The notes under the pieces: generated by a model | Told to the model about the DNA's origin: nothing | The model's database searches: none | Seen by the model: only the letters and a program-made list of their open reading frames with translations | NCBI GenBank assembly: GCA_965249525.1 | Contig: OZ252237.1 | Span: forward strand, 682,001 to 746,000 | Length of the DNA: 64,000 nucleotides | Origin: G965240465 sp965249525 | GTDB lineage: Bacteria > SAR324 > JACQKK01 | Direction of reading: 5' to 3' | In this document: positions 26,417 through 36,500 of the stretch, piece by piece | Layout of the letters: every line of letters begins with the position of its first letter | How positions within the stretch are numbered: the first letter of the stretch is position 1 | Program-made: the position numbers and the translations under genes

Positions 26417-28147
26417 ATGGAAGGGATGCCTGCAGAAATAAAATTGATAATTCCTAAAGCTGTAGTGCCTGATGCCTCTACTGCAAAACAAGACGGCACT
26501 ACTCAAGAAATATCTGTAGGTGCTGGAGAAGTGGTCTTTATAGTGGGACCCAATGGCTCGGGCAAGTCTGGCCTGATACATAAATTCTATAGGGATAACC
26601 ATGCTCACGCCAAAAAAATCGTAGCATACCGCCAGACCTGGCTGCAATCAGACGCTAGTGATGTATTACCCAGATACATAGAAAGCCTAGGTAGGCAAAT
26701 TGCAAACGAAAATGCAACTCCCCAATCCAGGTCCCGATACTCCCAAAGTTCTCTCAGTGAACAACAAGTTAATTTGACTCTCGTGGGATTAATCGAAGCA
26801 CAATTTACTGATTACATTGAAGCGGGAAAAATTGTCTACTTCAAAAATAAGAGCGAATTGGAAAAATTCAATAAGGAAACACTGCCCATAACAAGACTAA
26901 ATGCTTTACTCAAAAGTGCAAATATTCCGATTGAAATCAAGCTAGGAAAAAAACGAGAACTACTTGCCACCAAGAAGGGAAGTAGCGAGTACAGTATTAC
27001 GGAACTTTCAGATGGAGAACGCAATGTTGTGCTGTTGGCTGCGGATGTTCTCGCTGCACCCCAAGGAACGCTTATTCTCATAGATGAACCTGAGCGTCAC
27101 TTGCATAGGTCAATTGCTTCACCACTATTGTTATCACTATTCAAAGAACGGGAAGATTGTGTCTTTGTTATCTCTACCCATGACTTGGAATTACCCCTGG
27201 ATATTCCAGAGGCTACTACAATATTACTGCGTTCATGTACTTGGGAGGGAGAAAAATTGAAGGCATGGGATTGGGACAAAATAGATAAGAACACAGATAT
27301 CAGTGATGACATAAAGCGCGCTATTTTGGGTGAACGCCGAAAGATTCTGTTTGTGGAAGGAAATGCTGACAGTATAGACCTCAAAACCTACCGCATTCTG
27401 TACCCAGAGTACTCGGTTAAACCTTGCGGAGGCTGTGGAGAAGTCATACAGGTGGTTCAAGGAATCCGCAACTCTCAGCAACTGCATTGGGTGGAGGCAT
27501 ATGGACTAATTGACAGAGACAACCGTCAAGAGCAGGAAGTAAACCAGCTCCTTAAAAAGGGCATCTATGTTCTGGATGGCTATTCAGCGGAATCGCTGTA
27601 TTACCATGAGAACATCATACAAGAAGTTGCAAAGAAACATTTAGGTTTGGAAGTAGATCAAGTGAAACTAAGGCTAGAACAAGCGAAGAAATGCATAGAG
27701 GATGAAGTTTCCGAAAACAAACTCCGACTCTATGGAATGTTGATAGAGAAGCAGATAAAAAATGGCATACTGGACAACTGCCCAACTTGGAAATCTCTAA
27801 GTGACACACCTGCTTCCTGTGTTCCATATGATGCAAGCGATTCTCTAGCTAAGGAGAAGGAGAAGTTTGAGCTATTTGTTTCCAATAAGGATACCGACGG
27901 GCTGGTCAATCGTTATCCTGTCACTAAGACTGGGGCGTTAGCGTGTATTGCGAAAAGTCTAGGTTTTAATAAACCTGAAAATTACCAAGAGGCAGTCAGA
28001 AGGCTACTAAAGGAAGACAGCACAGTAAAGGATTATTTTATGAAGCGGCTACCTGATCTGAATCAAGCTATGAAACAGCGTGAAGGCAACAATAACAGGA
28101 TGGACAAAGAAGAATCATGCAGTCCAGCTGAAGTGCCTCCTGCCTAA
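26417..28147 (+). CDS. Fused AAA ATPase-TOPRIM/DUF4435 protein, PARIS/OLD-like candidate defence gene
   Basis: A 576-residue protein. The ATPase half has Walker A GPNGSGKS (44-51), the ABC-type signature LSDGE (197-201) and Walker B LILIDEPERHLH (from 219), then the H-loop STHDLELP. The second half, from about residue 305, has ILFVEGNAD (E314) and GLIDRDN (D366, D368), the acidic set of a TOPRIM/DUF4435 nuclease-like domain. AAA plus DUF4435 is the pairing of PARIS anti-phage systems (AriA and AriB), which also occur as fusions, and is related to OLD nucleases. A GGAG Shine-Dalgarno precedes the ATG. Defence function is inferred from domains and its place beside tRNA-Asn. Confidence 0.8.
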   Translation: MEGMPAEIKLIIPKAVVPDASTAKQDGTTQEISVGAGEVVFIVGPNGSGKSGLIHKFYRDNHAHAKKIVAYRQTWLQSDASDVLPRYIESLGRQIANENATPQSRSRYSQSSLSEQQVNLTLVGLIEAQFTDYIEAGKIVYFKNKSELEKFNKETLPITRLNALLKSANIPIEIKLGKKRELLATKKGSSEYSITELSDGERNVVLLAADVLAAPQGTLILIDEPERHLHRSIASPLLLSLFKEREDCVFVISTHDLELPLDIPEATTILLRSCTWEGEKLKAWDWDKIDKNTDISDDIKRAILGERRKILFVEGNADSIDLKTYRILYPEYSVKPCGGCGEVIQVVQGIRNSQQLHWVEAYGLIDRDNRQEQEVNQLLKKGIYVLDGYSAESLYYHENIIQEVAKKHLGLEVDQVKLRLEQAKKCIEDEVSENKLRLYGMLIEKQIKNGILDNCPTWKSLSDTPASCVPYDASDSLAKEKEKFELFVSNKDTDGLVNRYPVTKTGALACIAKSLGFNKPENYQEAVRRLLKEDSTVKDYFMKRLPDLNQAMKQREGNNNRMDKEESCSPAEVPPA

Positions 28148-28180
28148 ATCCACCGATAGCGAAGCAAGTAGTGAGAATCT

Positions 28181-28948
28181 ATGGTTGCTGAAAGCCATGA
28201 GACCAAGGCTTTGGTGCAGGCTGTTGGCAAGCAATTGAGGCGTTGTATTCGCCCCGACAAGGCTGCTTTTTATCCACGGTTTTTCAAAACCGCACCTGGC
28301 CAATATGGCGAAGGGGATCGCTTTTTGGGTGTGGTGGTGCCTGATATCCGTCGTTGCGCCCGCCAATTCAAAGATGCGCCTGCTGCAGTGCTTGCTGAAT
28401 TGCTGCACTCAGTATTTCATGAAGAACGCATGACTGCCTTGATCATCATGGTAATGGCCTGGCAGCGAGGCGATGCCGAAAAGCGCCAAGAGATGCATGC
28501 GCTCTATCTTAAGCATATGGAATGCGTGAATAGTTGGGATCTGGTAGATATCAGCACTCCTACTTTGGTAGGGGCGCATTTGCAGCCTGGTGACCGCAGT
28601 CTGCTTTACCAGTGGGTGGGTTCAAACAATTTGTGGAGACGGCGCATCGCTATAGTAGCGACTCTGCAATTCATCCGCCAAGGAGAACTAGCAGATACTT
28701 TCCGCTTGGCAGAATGTTTGCTGCACGACAAGCATGACCTGATCCACAAAGCTGTTGGCTGGATGCTGCGTGAAGCCGGCAAACGCGACCTGCCTGCGTT
28801 GGAGCATTTTCTCAACAAGTATGCCTCTCAAATGCCCCGTACCATGCTGCGCTATTCCTTAGAACGCCTGCCTCAGCAGAAGCGCCAAGTTTATATGAAA
28901 GCCAAGGCAGCTAAAATCACTGCCCATACATCCAAGAACAACCAATAA
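28181..28948 (+). CDS. DNA alkylation repair protein, AlkD-like
   Basis: A 255-residue all-helical HEAT-like-repeat protein of the AlkC/AlkD family (PF08713). The family core is visible: FLGVVVPDIRR, the active-site segment ECVNSWDLVDIS with the Trp and Asp that correspond to the AlkD catalytic pair, NNLWRRRIAIVATL and WMLREAGKRD. The enzymes excise positively charged alkylated bases such as 3-methyladenine and 7-methylguanine. It starts 34 bp after the AAA-TOPRIM gene and may be co-transcribed with it. Confidence 0.92.
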   Translation: MVAESHETKALVQAVGKQLRRCIRPDKAAFYPRFFKTAPGQYGEGDRFLGVVVPDIRRCARQFKDAPAAVLAELLHSVFHEERMTALIIMVMAWQRGDAEKRQEMHALYLKHMECVNSWDLVDISTPTLVGAHLQPGDRSLLYQWVGSNNLWRRRIAIVATLQFIRQGELADTFRLAECLLHDKHDLIHKAVGWMLREAGKRDLPALEHFLNKYASQMPRTMLRYSLERLPQQKRQVYMKAKAAKITAHTSKNNQ

Positions 28949-29061
28949 CCCTCAACTGTGCTTATCAAGTGATTGCCAGCAGCAGGACAGCAAGCAAGGG
29001 AGCAAGCCAACCTTGGATAGGTGCTGGACGGCAGGTTCCTTTTTTGGCAGATGATGTTTTG

Positions 29062-29808
29062 TCAGTCAGTGTTTTGCCAAGCCACCAGGAATTCTTTATT
29101 GCCTGCTTTTTTCCCTTGTATGGGGGAGAGAATGGAACCAAGTGTTTGCCAGCCCAAGGTATTGCCGTAGTGCAGGGTTTGTTGCACCACTTGTTCATGC
29201 ACAGTAGGCGAATGTACCCGCCCGCCTTTTTGTATCTGTTGGCGACCTGCTTCAAACTGGGGTTTAACCAGGGCTACCACCACCCCAGTTGATTTTAAGA
29301 AGCAAGCTGCACTCTGTAGTACGATTTTCAGTGAGATAAAAGACACATCTATGACCACCCAATCCATTGGGGGCAAGGCATCAGCAGGTAAGTGACGGAT
29401 GTTGATGCCTTCCATCACTTTCACGCGTGGATGCTGTCGCAGTTCCCATGCCAGCTGGCCGCGCCCTACATCCAGAGCCACCACTTTGGCAGCACCATGC
29501 AGCAGCAAGCAGTGGGTGAAGCCGCCTGTGGAGGCTCCAATATCCAGTGCGCACATGTCTTTGGGATTCAGCTGAAAGTGCTGGATGGCAGCCTGCAATT
29601 TTTGACCGCCGCGACTAACAAATGGATGCGGTGGTGAACGCATTTGCAGCTGGACTGTGGGTAAAACCAACCATCCAGCTTTGGGTTTGCTGATGCCAGC
29701 TACTTGCACCCTTCCAGCCAGGATGAGTGCTTGTGCTTTTTCGCGTGTGGAAGCTAAGCCACGTTCTACCAGCAGTTTATCTAGACGTTGTTTGGAGCCC
29801 ATCGGCAT
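29062..29808 (-). CDS. tlyA: TlyA-family rRNA methyltransferase / hemolysin-like
   Basis: A 248-residue protein with an N-terminal S4 RNA-binding domain (KQRLDKLLVERGLASTREKA) and an FtsJ-like Rossmann methyltransferase (CALDIGASTGGFTHCLL, VVALDVGRGQLAWELR). TlyA enzymes 2'-O-methylate C1920 of 23S rRNA and, in some lineages, C1409 of 16S rRNA, which sensitises cells to capreomycin. The gap to rseP is 41 bp on the same strand. Confidence 0.92.
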   Translation of the reverse strand: MPMGSKQRLDKLLVERGLASTREKAQALILAGRVQVAGISKPKAGWLVLPTVQLQMRSPPHPFVSRGGQKLQAAIQHFQLNPKDMCALDIGASTGGFTHCLLLHGAAKVVALDVGRGQLAWELRQHPRVKVMEGINIRHLPADALPPMDWVVIDVSFISLKIVLQSAACFLKSTGVVVALVKPQFEAGRQQIQKGGRVHSPTVHEQVVQQTLHYGNTLGWQTLGSILSPIQGKKAGNKEFLVAWQNTD

Positions 29809-29849
29809 GTGATTGCAGCGGTGGCCAAAGACACTAAAAACTTAGGGGG

Positions 29850-31151
29850 TTACCCGCTGAACAACCGTAGCACATCGTTCAGGGTTACTATCAAGATTAG
29901 ACCAATCAAAAAGATAACGCCGGCGACTTGGATGCGTTCACGCCACTTGGGACTAAGTGGTCTTCTTGTTACCCATTCTAGACCCAGTATGAAAATATGC
30001 CCTCCATCCAAAGCGGGAATGGGCAGCAGGTTGAAAATAGCCAACTGCAAGCTAATGAAGGCAGTGAGAAACAGTAGGTCAGAAAAACCTTTTTGAGCGG
30101 CTGAACCCAATGCTGCGCCAATCATCACAGGGCCGCCGAGGGCATCAAAGGAAGCTTTACCAGTAAAGAGAGTTCCCAAGAAAGCGAAAGTTCTAGCGCT
30201 GATATCAAGCAGTCGCTTTGCTGCCAAATAAAGGGCAGAGAATGGGGGCTCTCTTTCTATGGTAATAGGTTGGGTGATGCCTATTAACGGGCGCCCATCA
30301 TCGTTTATTAGTGGTTTCACCGAGATAGCAAGAGGTTCGCCATTCCGAGAGATCGCCAACGTTACTGGAAGACCTTTGGTTGCCTGCACCTTTTCTGCCA
30401 GTTCTGTCCAACCTGACACTGCTTCATCGTTAATATTTTTTATCAAGTCTCCCACCTCTATCCCGGCCCTTTTGGCGGGAGAATTAGGGGTGAAGCCCCC
30501 TACCTGTGCTGGCTGATAGGGAACAAGCCCTAAGGCAGAGGTATCTGCGCTCACTGCTTTGGCATCCATTTGGGCAGTTCTTTCTTTGGAGGTATTTTCC
30601 CTAAGGTAATTCACCAGCAAGACATCGCTACGGGTTGACTGGGTTTCTATGGACTGAAAGAAGTTTGCCCAGCTGGTTACTTTTTCTCCTTGTACGCTGA
30701 CTATTTGATCTCCTTTACGCAGTCCTGCATTTTCTGCGATGCTGCTGACATCTACTGCGGATATTACAGGGATACTCTGGTAATAAGCAGGCACTTTAAT
30801 GCCCACCCAAAGAAATGCCCACATCAATATCAGTGCGAATACCAAATTCATGGCTGAACCAGCGACCAATATTAAAAAGCGCTGAGCTTTATTTTTTGCA
30901 GCATAATTTTGGGGGTTTGAAGAGTCTTCATCGTCTATATTCTGACCTTCTAGACGTACATATCCTCCCAAGGGGAGCCAGCCGATTTTGTATTCGGTAT
31001 CGCCACGTTTGATGCTGAGTGCTTTGGGTGGCATGCCGATGGAGAATTCCTTTACGCGCACGCCTACCCAACGGGCGACCAAGAAATGTCCCATTTCGTG
31101 TACAAACACCAGCACACTAATAACAAGAATAAAGACAATGATAGTAGTCAT
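29850..31151 (-). CDS. rseP: Site-2 intramembrane zinc protease RseP
   Basis: A 433-residue membrane protein. The metalloprotease motif is HEMGH (18-22) in the first membrane helix, with the second zinc-ligand region NLLPIPALDGGHI in a later one. Two PDZ-like regions lie between (VISAVDVSSIAENAGLRKGD and VGGFTPNSPAKRAGIEVGD). RseP cleaves anti-sigma factors in envelope stress and clears signal-peptide remnants. The order cdsA-dxr-rseP is the common proteobacterial envelope/isoprenoid cluster, although bamA does not follow here. Confidence 0.95.
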   Translation of the reverse strand: MTTIIVFILVISVLVFVHEMGHFLVARWVGVRVKEFSIGMPPKALSIKRGDTEYKIGWLPLGGYVRLEGQNIDDEDSSNPQNYAAKNKAQRFLILVAGSAMNLVFALILMWAFLWVGIKVPAYYQSIPVISAVDVSSIAENAGLRKGDQIVSVQGEKVTSWANFFQSIETQSTRSDVLLVNYLRENTSKERTAQMDAKAVSADTSALGLVPYQPAQVGGFTPNSPAKRAGIEVGDLIKNINDEAVSGWTELAEKVQATKGLPVTLAISRNGEPLAISVKPLINDDGRPLIGITQPITIEREPPFSALYLAAKRLLDISARTFAFLGTLFTGKASFDALGGPVMIGAALGSAAQKGFSDLLFLTAFISLQLAIFNLLPIPALDGGHIFILGLEWVTRRPLSPKWRERIQVAGVIFLIGLILIVTLNDVLRLFSG

Positions 31152-31237
31152 CTATGGGATTTCCATGGTTTATGTAAACTCTTTCCTGCTGCTATCTTTT
31201 CATATCCCTATCAAGTGTGCCAATCTTTAGAGATGAT

Positions 31238-32446
31238 TCATACGCAAAAAGCGGCCATAGCCTGCTGTGCCAATTGGCGTCCGAAGCTATTTGCGGCGAG
31301 AGCATCTTGAATGTTGTTCAGGTAAAGCAAGGCAGGTGGAGGGGAGGTTTGTTGTTTGGCTTGTTCCAGTGAGGCCATGGTTTGTTTGAGTAGCAGAGGG
31401 AGTTGTATAAAAGGGAAAGCATCATTCAAGAAGGCATCAACAAGGACTTCATTGGCGCCATTTAGGGCAGCGGGGGCACCTGCTCCCATGGTGATGGCTT
31501 TTTTTATGAGTTCAAGGCAAGGGTATCGTTGGGGGTCTATGGCTTGGAAAGAAAGCTGTTTCAGTTGCGACAAATCTATGCGTGGAAGGTTGAGGGGCAG
31601 GCGTTGCGGCCAAGTCAGGCAATGTGCAATGGGCAGGCGCATATCGGTGCTTCCGAGCTGAGCTAGGATGGAACCATCTACAAAATATACCATTGCATGT
31701 ACAATACTTTCCCGATGAATCACTGCGGTAATACGCTCGGGATGAATATCAAATAGCCAACGCGCTTCAATGATTTCTAGACCTTTATTCATCATAGTGG
31801 CTGAATCTATGGTAATCTTTTTCCCCATATTCCAATTGGGATGGGCGAGAGCCTGAGCTTTGGTTATGTGAGGGAATTGTTCCAGTGGAATATCTCGCAG
31901 TGGTCCGCCAGAAGCAGTTAATACCAGTTTTTCTACCTGTTGGTGTTGAGCGGTTTGTAAACATTGGAACAGACCATTGTGTTCAGAATCGACAGGTAGC
32001 AGAGTGGCGTTGTTGCGGCGTGCTTGCTGGACAATCAACTCTCCTGCCATGACCATGGTTTCCTTGTTGGCGAGAGAAATTCGTTTGCCTGCTTGGACAG
32101 CTGCATACACAGGCTTTAATCCAGCAGATCCCACCATGGCAGCCAGCACATGGTGGACTTTAGGATGAGCAGCCAGTTCGCACAGCGCATCTTCTCCTGT
32201 TAGAAGCTTAGTAGAGGTGCCAGGCAAAGCTTTGGTCAAAGCCTCCATGGCTTTTCCCCCCTGAGAAAGTACAGCGAATTCAGGTTGAAATTCCCGAATT
32301 TGCGCAGCCAACAATTCATGGCTGCTATTTGCCGCCAAGGCAAACACCCTTAGACGATCTTTCATTTGTCGGACGACATCTAATGCGGCTTGACCCACCG
32401 AGCCGGTAGATCCTAGAACCACCAAATTTTGCACTTCAGATATCAA
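31238..32446 (-). CDS. dxr: 1-deoxy-D-xylulose 5-phosphate reductoisomerase
   Basis: A 402-residue NADPH enzyme of the MEP isoprenoid pathway, converting DXP to MEP; the target of fosmidomycin. The NADPH site is VLGSTGSVGQAALDVV at the N-terminus, ISLANKETMVMAGE follows, and the metal/substrate loops DSEHNGLFQCL and ASGGPLRDIP are intact. It lies 26 bp downstream of cdsA. Confidence 0.97.
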   Translation of the reverse strand: MISEVQNLVVLGSTGSVGQAALDVVRQMKDRLRVFALAANSSHELLAAQIREFQPEFAVLSQGGKAMEALTKALPGTSTKLLTGEDALCELAAHPKVHHVLAAMVGSAGLKPVYAAVQAGKRISLANKETMVMAGELIVQQARRNNATLLPVDSEHNGLFQCLQTAQHQQVEKLVLTASGGPLRDIPLEQFPHITKAQALAHPNWNMGKKITIDSATMMNKGLEIIEARWLFDIHPERITAVIHRESIVHAMVYFVDGSILAQLGSTDMRLPIAHCLTWPQRLPLNLPRIDLSQLKQLSFQAIDPQRYPCLELIKKAITMGAGAPAALNGANEVLVDAFLNDAFPFIQLPLLLKQTMASLEQAKQQTSPPPALLYLNNIQDALAANSFGRQLAQQAMAAFCV

Positions 32447-32472
32447 GGCCTTCTACGCCATAGAGGCTTACC

Positions 32473-33342
32473 TTAAACAAGTCCTGCCCATAAAACATAA
32501 TAGATTGTTGGTCCAGACAGCAACCAAGAATCCAAACGGTCTAACAAGCCTCCGTGCCCAGGCAGAAAATAACCCGAATCTTTTACTCCGCATTGTCGTT
32601 TGATATAAGACTCCATCAAATCGCCAGCTTGAGCGGTAAAACTCAGCAGACTCCCTAACCAAACTACTTCCCAGAACGAAAGGTCAAAATTCAATGCGCT
32701 TAAATGCTCAAACAACAGCATCGCAAAAGCTGCCCCGCATATTCCTCCCAGCAAACCACCCAGCCCCCCCTCAAGCGTTTTTCCCGGACTGACAGTGGGC
32801 ATTAACAATCGTCTTCCCCAGCGTTTGCCTGAAAAAAATGCAGCCGTATCATTACCTGCTACCACCACTAATAACAACAGCAAAGGTTCTCGACCAAACA
32901 ATCCCACCAGCAACACCAAGTGCCCCAATGGCCAAACTACAAATGCCAAACCACAAAAACCCCACACCGCCCCCACAACTTGTGCTGATTCCACTTTGAG
33001 GGATTTGGGTAAATATATTCGCAACAGCACTAACTGCAACATTGCCAGCACCATTATTGCATTCAAACCATTAACACCTCCCCACCAGGCCCCCGCTGCA
33101 CAGAGTCCCCCCCACAACGCCAATAGATTGGGACTTAACACCACCCCTTTTTTTCTGCCTACTATCCGACCAAATTCCCATGTCCCCACTACACATGCTA
33201 AACCGGCTACTATTGCCATCAGTTCTAAGGGAGCAAACCATAACAATGACAGCAATGCCAACATTGCCGGAGCGCCACTGGCAGCGCGTTTGCCCCATAC
33301 ATTAAATTTTAACCGACCAGAAGATAAATGAGAATCAAGCAT
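32473..33342 (-). CDS. cdsA: Phosphatidate cytidylyltransferase
   Basis: An integral membrane enzyme that makes CDP-diacylglycerol from CTP and phosphatidate. Several hydrophobic helices precede the C-terminal signature, seen here as SPGKTLEGGLGG and later DLMESYIKRQCGVKDSGYFLPGHGG, which ends in the expected LLDRLDS. I start at the ATG at 33342 because GGAGG lies 5 nt upstream. An ATG at 33384 would add 14 residues without such support. First gene of the cdsA-dxr-rseP-tlyA run. Confidence 0.94.
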   Translation of the reverse strand: MLDSHLSSGRLKFNVWGKRAASGAPAMLALLSLLWFAPLELMAIVAGLACVVGTWEFGRIVGRKKGVVLSPNLLALWGGLCAAGAWWGGVNGLNAIMVLAMLQLVLLRIYLPKSLKVESAQVVGAVWGFCGLAFVVWPLGHLVLLVGLFGREPLLLLLVVVAGNDTAAFFSGKRWGRRLLMPTVSPGKTLEGGLGGLLGGICGAAFAMLLFEHLSALNFDLSFWEVVWLGSLLSFTAQAGDLMESYIKRQCGVKDSGYFLPGHGGLLDRLDSWLLSGPTIYYVLWAGLV

Positions 33343-33597
33343 ACATCCTCCAAAATTCCACCAAATCCCATATAATTTATACATACATTGAATTTTTGTA
33401 GGGTTATTCTATTCAAATTTTCTCTTAAAGAACAAGGCAAAACCCATCCAATGACAAAACCAATCCTGTGACAAAAACTTGCGCCTGCAAAGGAAAAGGC
33501 ATACTTTTCTTAATGCAGATTGATGTAGCTTGATGCATGGCATTCAAGTAGGCTACGATGATTTGCCTTCATCTTTTTCCTTCAACCCCCTTTTCTC

Positions 33598-36500
33598 ATG
33601 CCTCGTTTCAACGGCGACAGTCAACGACGGGTTAGCTCGTCACGCTCTCATGGGAATACGATGGGAAGTAAATCCGTTCCTGAAACAAAACAAGTTTTTA
33701 TTGAAAGCGAGCGCATTGCCTCTGCATATGCCTTAACCCGTGAATCTCTTCCATCTTGGCTACAGCGACCCGATTTGCCTGGATTGTTATCTGGCAAAGA
33801 AATAGAACAGCAAATCCTTAGATTCCAGCGCATGAGCGTGGATGAGTACATTCATCTCACTGTCAACCCCTCTGAACATCCCAAACGCAAGAGTGCCCCA
33901 GAAGTGGTTGCGCAAATGGGCTGCAAGATTATTCGGGAGGTCAACGAAGGCCCTCTTTATGTAGCTGAAGCAGAATTTCAGTCTCCGAAAAATCGCCGCG
34001 TGGTTTTTCTGGCACAAAACCGAAAGAGAAACAAAGGTGTATGGATGCCGCATCATCATCGCCTAGCTGCTGAGTGGATGCAGTTTTACTCGGCATACTC
34101 TATGCCTGTAATTACCTTGATGGATACCCCTGGTGCAGAAGCCGACGAACAAGCCAACCTAGACAACCAAGCCCACGCTATTTCTGCCCTTATTGAAACC
34201 ATGGTCAATTTGCCTCAGCCCACCGTTAGTATTGTATTGGGAAGCGGTTACAGCGGGGGTGCTATTCCTTTGGCTGCAGCCAATCTGCTATTTGCTGTGC
34301 GAGATGGTGTCTTTAACACCATTCATCCTACTGGCCTAAGTGAAATTGCATATAACCACAACTTATCCTGGCAAGAGTGTGCCAAGTATGTGGGGGTGTC
34401 TGCTTATGAACTCTATAAATTTGATTATTTAGACGGCATTGTGGACTATTCTCCTTTAGAATCTCAGCCCCCCCATAAACTACAGGAAGCTATTTTGGCA
34501 GCCTTGGATTTTGTAGAAGCCCAAACATATCAATTTCTCAGCCAGAACGAGAACCATTATTTCTTTGATCACTACAAACGCAACATCCTCAACTACCTGA
34601 GTCCTAGTCAATTGCTGGTTGAAAACAACCGAAGTGATAAAAAAACTCCCACAGGACGCTTAAATGTATTTGGTACGGTGTTTCGTTTTCATAGACAGCT
34701 ACGGCTACGGGTAAAGCTGAAAAGCACTTCCCTAGGACGTTATTCCCGCATCACAGATAAAATTGAAAAGCCTGCTGGGGAATTGCGAGATCGCCTGGAA
34801 AAAATGCGTCAAGAACGCTTTCAGCGTTGGCTGCAAAATTCCCTGGAACTTCGCTATGAAAACGATCTGTTGGAAAGCTATCGTCGTTTTATAGATGCTC
34901 TCAAATCCAGAGAAAATGAACCGAATGTGCTCTCTAGTCTGTTAATGGGCAGTCCCCAGCAACGTTATGAGCGTAGGAGCAGACGATTCAGCATGCTGCT
35001 TGCCTTGCATCTCCACAATGTCTGGAAGATGGATGCTTCTGAAAACTTTCCACGTCTGCTTCAACAACTCAATGATGCTCCACAAAGAATGCCAAAAGCA
35101 CCTGCCGAAGCCACTGTGTTGGATGCTCTTCACATCAAAGAGGTAAAGGAGTGCTTGCCTGAAATGGCTTACAACCTGCTGTTGTTTGACAAACTCTACA
35201 ACAAAATCCTAGAAAACCTCACCACTATTGCCAGCGAATTGAAAGATACCAACCACATTACCCAAGAAACTCTGGCGGGCCTGTTGGACAAAGCTTTTGA
35301 TCAAATGGAAACGCTGTCAGAGGATTCCACTTGGCAAAAAAAGACCAATTACGAAAATTTTTTCCAATTTCTCAATAGTCTCACCCAAATGCGTCAAGCT
35401 GAGACCTTTATTCGTCAAATCAGTAATTGGAAACGCACTGTCTATCCCAGAGTTAGTGAGCCTTTGTTTGCTCTGGTGTCTTACATGTTCACTCGGCTGC
35501 TGCCAGATCTTTATCGCAGTCAGCAGGAAGAACAACCTTTTGATGGGCGCATCAATCCTCGCAATATCGGCATCAAAGACTTTTGGCACCGCCTGAACCA
35601 AGCTTATCGCGATTTGTTAATTCAAAATCTGCTGGATGAATGTAAAAAGCGCAAACCCCTTCATGCCAAGCAAGTGATAGATAGCTTCTTCTCCAACTTT
35701 CAAGAACTGAACAAATCTCTTATTACTTCAAATCCCCATCACTTCCCTGGCTATCGTCAAGCCATTGAAAAGGCACTGAAAGCAGATATTTCTCCTGTCG
35801 GCATTGTTACCGGTCTGGCTGATTTTGAATACCAAGGTTTTAAGACTCGGGTAGGGATAGCAGTCAGCAACACGCGCTTTCAAGCCGGTGCCTTTGATAT
35901 GGCCAGCTGTGAAAAAATATGTCGCCTGATGTTGAGTTGTGCCGAAAATAAATTGCCTCTGGTGATGCTGATTTCTTCCGGTGGCATGCAAGTGAAAGAA
36001 GGCGCAGGAGCACTTTTCTCTATGGCTATTCTTAATCATCGTATTAGCCGATTTGTAAAAGATTTTGACCTGCCTGTATTATGTTTTGGCTTTAGAGATT
36101 GCACCGGTGGCGCACAAGCCAGCTTTGTTACCCATCCCCTGGTGAAAACCTTCTACCTCTCCGGTGCCATGATACCCTTTGCAGGACAGCGGGTCGTTCC
36201 CAGCCATCTTCCTGCAGAGTCCGTCTTGGCTAACTATCTCAGCCGCAACGCTTCCTCCATGAATAATCTGGTCAACAATCCTTTTGATCAAGATTTGGAC
36301 CAAAGATTAAGAGAAATTGACCCCAACATTCCCATTCCCACAGAAAGTGTCCAAGAAGCTATCAAGCGCATCCTTGATGGTGAATATGCTCCTCGCAAAC
36401 CCGAAGCTACGGAAACTTTGCTGCCAAAAGGCTATATCAATTTTGATCCTGTTCGCACCCTGTTGATACACGCAAGGGGGGTTACTGCTGCCCGACTAAT

